Positions 8,915 through 16,124 of a stretch of 64,000 nucleotides of DNA are shown piece after piece. The first letter of the stretch is position 1. Each line of letters starts with the position of its first letter. Where the stretch lies: the NCBI GenBank assembly GCA_947503525.1, contig CANNEA010000013.1:1-64000 (forward strand). Direction: 5' to 3'. The notes beneath the pieces are model-generated. The model was not told the DNA's origin. It saw only the letters and a list, made by a program, of their open reading frames with translations, and searched no databases. The translations under genes were made by a program, and so were the position numbers. The DNA comes from an uncultured Carboxylicivirga sp. Its GTDB lineage: Bacteria; Bacteroidota; Bacteroidia; Bacteroidales; Marinilabiliaceae.

Positions 8915-10486
8915 ATGAGGCTATTTGGCTTATTCATCTTTGTTGTATTAATACTTGCATCATGCGAGGTAGATTATAGTAATCCGGGTAAACCGTTAAT
9001 CGATTTGTCTTTTAATGGTGACGTTAAAAATTATGGATTGGCTAATATTCAGGTCAAAGGTGAAGAATTGGTTCAATACTATAGTGATGAAAAAGATACT
9101 TGTTTTAATTTATCTGCATCTGCAAAGTATAGGTTGCCACTGACGATTAGCCATCACCAAGGTTTTTCTTTAAATGATTATGGTGGATTTACTGTCTCTG
9201 TATGGGTACAAAAAGCTGAAGAAGATCCTGAAGAATATGCTATGATTTCGCAGCAAAAAATTGAAAGTCAGGGTTTAACTGGCTGGGAAATCAAGGCTGA
9301 GAAAAGTGGCAGCTGGAGCTGGACCTTTAAAGATACACTTCAATCCTGGACCTATAAGCCAACCGTAGCCAGACAAGCAATTAATGATCAGAATTGGCAC
9401 CATATTGCATTTTCGTACAATAAACAAACACAGGAGTCGCGACTTTATTTTGATGGTAATAATGTTGCCATTTATTCCATGTGGGGTAATGCAATAGATA
9501 TTGATGATTCACCATTAATGCTTGGTTTAAGTCCATCTGAGTCATCATCAGAAGTTGAAGTGTTTAATGGCTTAATTGATGATTTTAAAATGTGGTCACG
9601 CCCCTTAATGGATGATGAAATTAAGCAAGTTAATTTTATGCGAAATAAGGCACGCATTTCCACTCCTCCACTTTTAAGTGAAACACTCAAAGTCTTGACA
9701 TGGAGTATCTGGCAAGGTGGTGTTCATGAAGGAAAATATGTAGGAAAAGAGCGTATTGCTGATGTGATTAACTCTTCAGGAGCTGATATAGTTATGTTAC
9801 AGGAAATGGCAGGATCAGGTCCTATGCTTGCCGACAAACTAAATTTCTATTATTATCAAAGGAGTGAAAACCTTGGGGTGCTGAGTCGTTATCCCTTGGC
9901 CGAGTCGAACAATGTATACAGAACAAAAACATCGGGTTGTGTTAAAGTGGATTTAGGTGAAGGGCGATTTATTTATGCTTGTCCTATTTGGCTAGACCCC
10001 CGACCTAAAATGGATGCTTACTTTAAAAGTGAAGTTGCTGATCCCGATTCTATTGTTGCTCGGGAAATGGAATCGAGGGGAAAGGAAATAACTTTTGTTC
10101 TGGGAGAAATTAAACGCTTACATAGAGCGAATAAGGAAGTGCCGATATTAATGGGAGGTGGATTTAATACCGGTTCGCATTTAGATTGGACGGAAGAAAA
10201 TAAAGTGAATTATTCCGGATTAGTTGTTCCATTTCCGGTGAGTGTTCAAATGGAACGAAGCGGTTTCAAAGATGCCTTTCGCATGATTTATCCAGATGAG
10301 GTAAGTAATTTGGGCCACACTTGGTCGACAAAATTCACAAGAGCCTTCTCCGATCGTAAGGATTATATTTATTTTATTGGTGACAAATTAATTCCGATTG
10401 AGAGTTATGTGGTTGAAGATCATGTGGTAAATTTTCCTTCTGATCATGGGGCCGTAATAACTGTTTTCGATTGGAGAAAAAATTAG
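8915..10486 (+). CDS. Lipoprotein with LamG-like and degenerate endonuclease/exonuclease/phosphatase domains
   Basis: 523 residues. The signal ILASC makes Cys17 the lipidation site. Residues about 30-240 form a concanavalin A/LamG-like domain (GGFTVSVWVQK; WHHIAFSYN; LIDDFKMWSRPL). Residues about 258-523 match the EEP fold of DNase I and sphingomyelinase-type enzymes. Of the catalytic positions, Glu297 (LQE) and SDH at 509-511 are present. The usual Asn of the first motif is Ser264 (TWSIWQGG), and the Asp of GDFN is Gly416 (GGGFN). The conserved-His region reads PIWLD (Trp359), though this may be family-typical. Activity is therefore doubtful, and a binding role on the cell surface is possible. 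It sits 5 bases after the kinase gene. Confidence 0.82.
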   Translation: MRLFGLFIFVVLILASCEVDYSNPGKPLIDLSFNGDVKNYGLANIQVKGEELVQYYSDEKDTCFNLSASAKYRLPLTISHHQGFSLNDYGGFTVSVWVQKAEEDPEEYAMISQQKIESQGLTGWEIKAEKSGSWSWTFKDTLQSWTYKPTVARQAINDQNWHHIAFSYNKQTQESRLYFDGNNVAIYSMWGNAIDIDDSPLMLGLSPSESSSEVEVFNGLIDDFKMWSRPLMDDEIKQVNFMRNKARISTPPLLSETLKVLTWSIWQGGVHEGKYVGKERIADVINSSGADIVMLQEMAGSGPMLADKLNFYYYQRSENLGVLSRYPLAESNNVYRTKTSGCVKVDLGEGRFIYACPIWLDPRPKMDAYFKSEVADPDSIVAREMESRGKEITFVLGEIKRLHRANKEVPILMGGGFNTGSHLDWTEENKVNYSGLVVPFPVSVQMERSGFKDAFRMIYPDEVSNLGHTWSTKFTRAFSDRKDYIYFIGDKLIPIESYVVEDHVVNFPSDHGAVITVFDWRKN

Positions 10487-10540
10487 TATTTTGAGTAAGG
10501 GTTATTTGCCTTAAGACTGTCCTTATAAAAATTGCAACGA

Positions 10541-11110
10541 ATGAGCTCATCCCTTAACGGAAATAGTAATGAACAAGCCCTTTTGCTGAAAGTTAAAAAA
10601 GGAGATGAGCATGCTTTTGAACAAATTTTTAAATCGTATTATCCGCATTTAGTTCTTTTTGCCCAAAAATATCTTGGTGATCGGGATTCTTCAGAGAGTC
10701 TGGTACAGGAGGTATTTATTAGTATGTGGGAAAAAAGAAGAGAGCTGGATATTCGATCACTAAAGGGATTTTTGGTTGTTTCGGTGCGTAATAGGTGTAC
10801 AAATGAATTAAAACATCAAAAAGTAGTTCGTGATTATGAGAAGGCTGATAATATTTCGCAACAAATTGAATGGCCTCAATACACCGAAACAATATACATC
10901 AATCGAATAAATCAGGTGATTGATGAATTACCTGCTCAAAGGCAAAGAATATTCAGAATGAGTAGGATGGATGGCTTAAAGTATAGAGAAATTGCTGAAA
11001 AGTTAAATATTTCACCAAAGACTGTTGAGGCTCAAATGGGAAAGGCTTTAAAGTATTTAAGAGACCGACTTCAGCCGTTGAAACAGCAATTGTTAAGTAT
11101 TTTTTTATAA
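10541..11110 (+). CDS. ECF-type RNA polymerase sigma factor (FecI/RpoE-like)
   Basis: 189 residues. Region 2 is seen in HAFEQIFKSYYPHLVLFAQ through VQEVFISMWEKR. Region 4 is seen in IDELPAQRQRIFRMSRMDGL and the helix-turn-helix YREIAEKLNISPKTVEAQM. The ATG at 10541 is preferred over an in-frame TTG nine bases upstream. It redirects RNA polymerase to a small regulon and is expected to be held by the FecR-type protein encoded 45 bases downstream. It lies 54 bases after the EEP lipoprotein gene on the same strand. A hairpin between this gene and the anti-sigma gene may tune their ratio. Confidence 0.93.
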   Translation: MSSSLNGNSNEQALLLKVKKGDEHAFEQIFKSYYPHLVLFAQKYLGDRDSSESLVQEVFISMWEKRRELDIRSLKGFLVVSVRNRCTNELKHQKVVRDYEKADNISQQIEWPQYTETIYINRINQVIDELPAQRQRIFRMSRMDGLKYREIAEKLNISPKTVEAQMGKALKYLRDRLQPLKQQLLSIFL

Positions 11111-11124
11111 ATGTGATAAGGGAA

Positions 11125-11145
11125 AAGGACGGTACAGATGTCCTT
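11125..11145 (+). promoter_or_regulatory. Small hairpin between sigma and anti-sigma genes
   Basis: AAGGAC at 11125-11130 pairs with GTCCTT at 11140-11145 around a 9-base loop. Too weak and lacking a long T-run for a strong terminator, but well placed 15 bases after the sigma stop to act as a partial attenuator or RNA-stability element. Confidence 0.35.
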
Positions 11146-11155
11146 AATTTGAGAT

Positions 11156-12139
11156 ATGAAACAAAAAGGAGCACATAATATTGACTGGGAGCTAATAGCT
11201 AAGGATATATCCGGAGAATTGTCTTCAGAAGAGCATGATGATTTGAATAAAAGGCTTTTGGAAGAGAAGGATTTAATTGGCCAACTTAGTGTAATGTGGG
11301 GTGATGCAAAATATGCTCAAGAAGTAAAATCGATCGATACAGATAAGGCATGGTCCAGGGTTAGAAGTTCAATTAAACCTGAAAAAAATGGGAATCGTGT
11401 CTTAAGTATCGGATGGCGAAAGGTGATTTCTGTTGCAGCAGTGTTAAGTATTTTGTTTACGTCATATTTCATGATTAAACTAATTGCACCTCAAGTTAAG
11501 ATGAACAGTGCCGAAGCGACTGTATCAATTGAAAAAATACAGTTAGTTGATGGCAGTGTTGTGGATTTGAATGTTGGGAGTTCATTGGAATATCCGGAGG
11601 AATTTGATGGAGATACCAGAACAGTTAAGCTTAATGGAGAAGCATTTTTTAATGTGGCTAAGGATGCTGATAAACCATTTGTAATTCAAACCAGCCAGTT
11701 GCAGATAAGAGTGCTGGGAACCTCTTTTAATGTTAAAGCCAATTCGCTCAACGGTCATGAAGTGGTAACAGTTTCAACTGGTAAAGTTGAGGTTATACAT
11801 GGAACAGAAAAAGTAATTTTGGTAAAGGGTGAAGTTGCAGATTTTGACGTAGCAAACAATCGTCTTGTAAAGAAAGGAAGTAGTGATGTAAATTATAAGT
11901 CGTGGAAGACCAGAATAATAGAATTTGATAATACAGGTTTGCTTGAGGTTTTCTCCACTATTGAAAATGTATATAATGTTTCTATTTCTGTAGATGAAGA
12001 AATTATTATTGACAGTTTGGTTATAAACGCTGACTTCAGTCACGATGATTTACATCATGTCTTAGGCTCTGTATGTAATACCTTTAACCTTAGCTTCGTT
12101 GAGGTTGGCAATAAATATCAAATTACAAAAGTTCAATAA
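11156..12139 (+). CDS. FecR family anti-sigma factor with DUF4974 tail
   Basis: 327 residues. The N-terminal cytoplasmic part (1-86) should bind the sigma factor. One membrane segment is at about 87-109 (KVISVAAVLSILFTSYFMIK). The periplasmic FecR domain (about 120-215) contains LVDGSVVDLNVGSSLEYPEE and the VLGTSFNVKA motif. The C-terminal DUF4974 (about 255-325) begins FDNTGLLEVFSTIENVYNVS. In the Fec paradigm this protein receives a signal from the STN domain of an outer-membrane transducer and then frees the sigma factor. Here the following gene encodes an STN domain without a receptor barrel, which is unusual. Confidence 0.93.
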   Translation: MKQKGAHNIDWELIAKDISGELSSEEHDDLNKRLLEEKDLIGQLSVMWGDAKYAQEVKSIDTDKAWSRVRSSIKPEKNGNRVLSIGWRKVISVAAVLSILFTSYFMIKLIAPQVKMNSAEATVSIEKIQLVDGSVVDLNVGSSLEYPEEFDGDTRTVKLNGEAFFNVAKDADKPFVIQTSQLQIRVLGTSFNVKANSLNGHEVVTVSTGKVEVIHGTEKVILVKGEVADFDVANNRLVKKGSSDVNYKSWKTRIIEFDNTGLLEVFSTIENVYNVSISVDEEIIIDSLVINADFSHDDLHHVLGSVCNTFNLSFVEVGNKYQITKVQ

Positions 12140-12217
12140 GACGGAAGAAAATAGTAATTTAATGCAGTTTTATGTTTGTAATGAAATTGCAACATTTTCA
12201 GCCAAATCTATTATTGA

Positions 12218-13690
12218 ATGAAAAATCCCGTTTCGAGGAAGTTATTATGTAGTTTAATGTTTTGTTTGATTTTATGGTCTGTTAAGAGTCAGACCTTTAG
12301 TTTCAGACAAGATCAGATTACCTTGGCAGCCTTAATGGATTCAATTTCAGATAAGACCAACTTTAAAGTAGCCTATGATGTTAATGCCATGCCAGTTGAT
12401 AGTATAATTACTATTGAAGCTAAGCAAGTGCACCCCTTTGAATTAATCCAATCAATACTTAAAAATACTTCTCTTCAGGTTTCTTTAAATAAAAATCAAA
12501 TTGTTATAAGTAGGTCATTGGGGCAGAATACCCAAAGCGGATTTTTTAGAATTAATGGAGAAGTGATTGATCAGGCGGATGAAATGCCGTTGCCAATGGT
12601 GAATATTGCTGTAATGAACAAGGCATTAGGTACCATCACAAATGCAGATGGGAGATTTGAATTTGTTCTGCCACAGAGTTACTCAAACGATACCATTGCA
12701 TTCTCTTTTTTAGGATATTCCCCGTTTAGCATTCCAATAGCTAATATTGATTCAAGCTTAAGAGTTGAGCTTGTTGGGCATGACTATAAACTTCCTGAGA
12801 TTCAGGTTAAGTACCAGGATACCGAAGCTATTCTTGAAAGATTTCAACGCAAAATCAATGACAACTATTTTAAAGAACAGTCTTTGTTAACTGGTTTTTT
12901 TAGGGAGTCAATAAAGCAGGATGGAGAATATGTTCAGGTATCCGAGGCTATTATTGAAATACTTAAGCCTTCGTATCACAATGTTTTCAGTCTTGAAAGA
13001 GTAAGGTTTGTTAAGGGTAGAAAACTAACAGGACTACCATCGATGGATCAGGTTAATTTTAAATTAGAAGGAGGACCATTTCAGTTTTCCAGAATCGATA
13101 TAGCACGTTATCTTGATTTTTTGCCAAAAAATGCCAATTTAACCCAATACAAATATACTTATGATGGTGTTGAATATCTTGGTGATGATATGGTCTATAA
13201 AGTCGGCTTTACACCAATAGATGATGATAGTGAATTAAAATATAAAGGTCAACTCTTTATTCATTCACAATCGTATGCGCTTATTCACGTTGATTTTGAA
13301 TTAACTCGACGTTCCTTAAAATACAGTCGTAAGGCGTTAATTAAAAGAACTTCAAGACGAATAAAAGCCAAGCCTAAGAAGGCGAAGTATTATATTGATT
13401 ATCGTTTATTTAATGGACGATGGATATTAAATAAAATTGGTGGAGAATTGGTTGTTGAGATTAATGATAGGAACCAAAAGATCAATTCTGAATTTATTGG
13501 AATTTCCGAGCTATTAATCAGTGATTGTGAGATTGACTCAGAGGAAAAGTTTAAATGGGCTGAATTATTTAGACCAAACTATGTGCTTTCTGAGGAAATA
13601 AAGGAAACCGATGAAGTATTTTGGGAAAATTACAACATCATCAAACCTGACGAAGAACTTGAGCGGGTTTTTAAACGATCAACTAAGTGA
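12218..13690 (+). CDS. STN plus carboxypeptidase-like domain protein without TonB-receptor barrel
   Basis: 490 residues. Signal peptide 1-25 (MFCLILWSVKSQ). The STN domain is at about 26-100 (QITLAALMDSISDKTNFKVA, ending LNKNQIVISR). The carboxypeptidase regulatory-like domain is at about 113-190 (INGEVIDQ, LGTITNADGRFEF). A C-terminal domain of ~280 residues follows (LTGFFRESIKQDGEYVQVSE; RVRFVKGRKL), as found in other Bacteroidota carboxypeptidase-like proteins of unknown role. The first two domains are those of a FecA/SusC-type transducer, but no plug or 22-strand barrel follows. Coming right after sigma and FecR genes, it may be the periplasmic input to FecR, receiving its signal from an unlinked partner (inference). 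Confidence 0.85.
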   Translation: MKNPVSRKLLCSLMFCLILWSVKSQTFSFRQDQITLAALMDSISDKTNFKVAYDVNAMPVDSIITIEAKQVHPFELIQSILKNTSLQVSLNKNQIVISRSLGQNTQSGFFRINGEVIDQADEMPLPMVNIAVMNKALGTITNADGRFEFVLPQSYSNDTIAFSFLGYSPFSIPIANIDSSLRVELVGHDYKLPEIQVKYQDTEAILERFQRKINDNYFKEQSLLTGFFRESIKQDGEYVQVSEAIIEILKPSYHNVFSLERVRFVKGRKLTGLPSMDQVNFKLEGGPFQFSRIDIARYLDFLPKNANLTQYKYTYDGVEYLGDDMVYKVGFTPIDDDSELKYKGQLFIHSQSYALIHVDFELTRRSLKYSRKALIKRTSRRIKAKPKKAKYYIDYRLFNGRWILNKIGGELVVEINDRNQKINSEFIGISELLISDCEIDSEEKFKWAELFRPNYVLSEEIKETDEVFWENYNIIKPDEELERVFKRSTK

Positions 13691-13708
13691 CAGTTAAAGG
13701 CAAAAACA

Positions 13709-13775
13709 GGTTGCTTTCAAAAAAGTTGATGGGACGATAAAATGAGTGGTTTTATTGTCTGTTTTGAAAGCAACC
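13709..13775. repeat. Long nested inverted repeat between convergent genes
   Basis: A 14-bp perfect inverted repeat (13709-13722 GGTTGCTTTCAAAA and 13762-13775) encloses a second pair of 10-bp arms with one mismatch (13733-13742 and 13750-13759). The whole 67 bases could fold into one long interrupted stem. It lies between the stop of the STN-domain gene and the stop of the acyl-carrier-like gene, so a bidirectional terminator is the simplest reading. A small MITE-like element is an alternative. Confidence 0.6.
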
Positions 13776-13800
13776 CATGGGATTGGTCATTGAAAATATT

Positions 13801-14040
13801 TTAAGCGCAATGTTTCTGTAAGTAATCAATTGTAGACTTTACTGAAGTTAATTGCGTTACTTCGTCACTTTGGATATTCAGGTCAAATCGCGTTTCTAAA
13901 TAGAAAAGAAAACAGTTCATATCTAACTCGTCAGCAAAAAGCTCATCGCGAAAGCTGGCATCCTCGTTAATTCGATCTTTAGGCACACCAGTTCTTCTCA
14001 AAACTTTGTATAAATTACGCCTAATTGCTTTAGCATTCAT
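13801..14040 (-). CDS. Acyl-carrier-protein-like protein lacking the phosphopantetheine serine
   Basis: 79 residues with the helical layout and length of an acyl carrier protein. The core FRDELFADELDMNCFLFYLE aligns with the family pattern F-x-x-DLGADSLD-x-x-E, and STIDYLQKH matches the last helix. In this alignment the serine of the DSL motif that carries 4'-phosphopantetheine is Glu38, so it cannot be charged in the usual way. It may be a structural or regulatory partner, or a degenerating gene. It is convergent with the signalling cluster and divergent from the Omp85-like gene; the 199-base gap between the two starts contains the palindrome ATCGGCCGAT at 14079-14088. Confidence 0.65.
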   Translation of the reverse strand: MNAKAIRRNLYKVLRRTGVPKDRINEDASFRDELFADELDMNCFLFYLETRFDLNIQSDEVTQLTSVKSTIDYLQKHCA

Positions 14041-14239
14041 ATCAATCTCTTTTTTCGTTTCAATTATAAGACAATTGTATCGGCCGATGGACGTACGTAT
14101 TTTTGGAATTTTTTTAAAAAAAAGTCAAAAAAAATCTCTTTGTAAGCGGAAATGATTGATATTCAATAGATAGTATAGTAAAATAAATGTTGTAGATTTG
14201 TTATTGAAATATAAGAATCCTACATAATTAGGTTTTGTT

Positions 14240-15424
14240 GTGAAAAAAAAGTGGTATAAACACGTATTTATTATCGTCTTGTTAGTGAACCTAAGTGACA
14301 TAACACTTGGTCAGGTTGACAGTACCTCGAACATTATTCTAAATAATTTAGATTCACTTCGTTTTGCAAAAATTGAAAGGAAGAATTTTAAAATAATGCC
14401 ATATGTGGCTCCTTCATATTCCCCTGAGACAGAAGTGTTATTGACAGCAGGAGGTTTAATTACATTTAAAGCTCAGAAGTGGAATAACATGTTGAATATG
14501 TCATCGGTCCCGTTTTCAATAGGATTTAGTTCAAATGGATCATTAACTGTTAATATTCAAAATGTCATCTATTGGGCAGATGATAATGTACGCACAATTG
14601 GAGAATTTATCCTAAGGGATATGCCTGATAACTATTGGGGTGTTGGTTTCGAAAATGGACTTGATGCGACAAAGTCAAAAGAAACAACCTTTTACAGACG
14701 TGAATATTGGCGCTTCTTTGAAAGAGTTTTATTCCGTACAAAAGGTAACTTGTTTGTTGGCGGAGTTATCGATTTAAATGGGACTAAGGCTACTGAAATG
14801 AATCCGGTTATGGAGGTGGACGAATATGTACTAAAAAGCGGATCAGATATTGTCAATACAGGAATTGGTGTAGTCGTGGAATATGATTCCAGAGATTTTG
14901 TACAGAATGCTTACAAAGGGTACTATTTAAGCAGTACGTTTTTGTTCTTTCAGGATTTTTTAGGCGGGAATACAAAATACAGAGTTTTGGAACTGGAATA
15001 TAGACAGTATAAAATGATTAAGAGGGAACGACGAACCTTAGCGTGGAATTTTAAAAGCAGGATGTCTTTTGGAGAAGAGGTGCCCTGGTCTGATATGGCT
15101 ATGGTAGGTGGTCCATTTAACATGCGGGGATATTCGCTTGGACGTTTTCGTGATAAGAATATGTTTACGTTCACAACGGAGTATCGACATATGTTTAAGC
15201 GTAAAAAACTCAATAAAAAGGGTAACTACAACAGTAGATTTGGATATGTAGGTTGGGCTGCTATTGGTACCGTTACTCCTCACTTGGGTGAATTTAAAAA
15301 TTGGTTACCAAATCTTGGAGCAGGAATTCGTTTCGAGATACAACCAAAGATGAACGTGCGAATTGATTATGGTATTGCAAGAGGTGAGCAAGGAGCGTAT
15401 GTAACCTTTACTGAAGCGTTTTAG
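14240..15424 (+). CDS. Omp85/BamA-like outer-membrane barrel without POTRA domains
   Basis: 394 residues. It starts at GTG 14240, as no in-frame ATG gives a signal peptide; the leader VFIIVLLVNLSDITLGQ is a Sec signal. The mature protein is almost entirely beta-prone. It carries the Omp85-type signature GGPFNMRGYSLGRFRD at about residue 290, and ends FTEAF with an aromatic terminal residue typical of outer-membrane barrels. It is shorter than BamA, and the ~30 residues after the signal are too few for a POTRA domain. It belongs to the surface-antigen-like barrel group; its substrate or partner is unknown. It could be involved in lipid or protein transfer at the outer membrane, which cannot be settled here. 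Confidence 0.82.
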   Translation: MKKKWYKHVFIIVLLVNLSDITLGQVDSTSNIILNNLDSLRFAKIERKNFKIMPYVAPSYSPETEVLLTAGGLITFKAQKWNNMLNMSSVPFSIGFSSNGSLTVNIQNVIYWADDNVRTIGEFILRDMPDNYWGVGFENGLDATKSKETTFYRREYWRFFERVLFRTKGNLFVGGVIDLNGTKATEMNPVMEVDEYVLKSGSDIVNTGIGVVVEYDSRDFVQNAYKGYYLSSTFLFFQDFLGGNTKYRVLELEYRQYKMIKRERRTLAWNFKSRMSFGEEVPWSDMAMVGGPFNMRGYSLGRFRDKNMFTFTTEYRHMFKRKKLNKKGNYNSRFGYVGWAAIGTVTPHLGEFKNWLPNLGAGIRFEIQPKMNVRIDYGIARGEQGAYVTFTEAF

Positions 15425-15496
15425 GTGTAAGATTCATTATGTGAGTTGTTTGACTGGTTGGAATAAAACTTTTACACATAAGTCCGGTTTAAAATT

Positions 15497-15525
15497 TTTG
15501 TGGATAATTTTCTATTTTATCTTTG
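15497..15525 (+). promoter_or_regulatory. Bacteroidota sigma-A promoter for DUF4494 gene
   Basis: TTTG at 15497-15500 and TATCTTTG at 15518-15525, 17 bases apart, match the known Bacteroidota -33/-7 pattern (TTTG / TAnnTTTG). The ATG at 15545 lies 20 bases beyond the -7 box. Confidence 0.7.
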
Positions 15526-15544
15526 CACACTAAAATTTGAAATA

Positions 15545-16069
15545 ATGCAGAATTTATTTGAGTGTAAGGTAAAGTACGAGAAGATTGACGAACAATCCGG
15601 AAAGCAAAAGAAGGTGAGTGAAACTTATTTGATTGATGCAGTTTCGTTTACTGAAGCTGAATCACGAATTTATAAGGAGATGGAAATGATGATCAGAGGT
15701 GAGTTCGTTGTGACCAATATTCGAAAAGCGAACTACACTGAAATATTTGACAATGAGGATGGCGACCGTTGGTTCAAAAGTAAGATTTCTTTTGCCTCTG
15801 TGGATGAAAATTCTGGGAAAGAAAAGAAAGTAAGCAATCAATTATTGGTTATGGCTAATGATGTCAAAGATGCATTTGATAAAATTCATGAGGGAATGAA
15901 TGGCATGACGGTGGATTTTGATATAAATGCAATTTCTGAAAGCCCTATATTAGACTTCTTTCCTTATTTTAAAGAGGAAGGTGTAAATGAAGAAATACCT
16001 TCTCACCTTAAACCATTAGAAAAAGAAGAATCTAATGAGGAGGAAGTTGAAACTTCATTTGAATCATAA
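15545..16069 (+). CDS. DUF4494 domain-containing protein
   Basis: 174 residues, soluble, no signal peptide. The start is the ATG at 15545: an in-frame GTG 45 bases upstream would put the promoter -7 box inside the gene. Residues 1-145 match the DUF4494 family of Bacteroidota. There are two internal similar units, each with an E-x-SGK-x-KKVS pattern (EQSGKQKKVSETYLID and ENSGKEKKVSNQLLVM), suggesting a duplicated fold. The last ~30 residues are acidic (EEESNEEEVETSFES-like) and probably disordered. The function is unknown; small acidic nucleic-acid-associated proteins are one possibility, but nothing in the sequence proves it. A strong terminator follows. Confidence 0.85.
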   Translation: MQNLFECKVKYEKIDEQSGKQKKVSETYLIDAVSFTEAESRIYKEMEMMIRGEFVVTNIRKANYTEIFDNEDGDRWFKSKISFASVDENSGKEKKVSNQLLVMANDVKDAFDKIHEGMNGMTVDFDINAISESPILDFFPYFKEEGVNEEIPSHLKPLEKEESNEEEVETSFES

Positions 16070-16085
16070 AGTTCCAAAATAATAA

Positions 16086-16118
16086 AGTCACATTGGAATA
16101 AGCTTTTCCAATGTGACT
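16086..16118. terminator. 13-bp perfect hairpin terminator
   Basis: AGTCACATTGGAA (16086-16098) pairs perfectly with 16106-16118 around a 7-base loop and is followed by AGTTTTTT. It ends the DUF4494 transcript and lies just past the stop of the convergent transaldolase gene at 16125. Confidence 0.85.
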
Positions 16119-16124
16119 AGTTTT

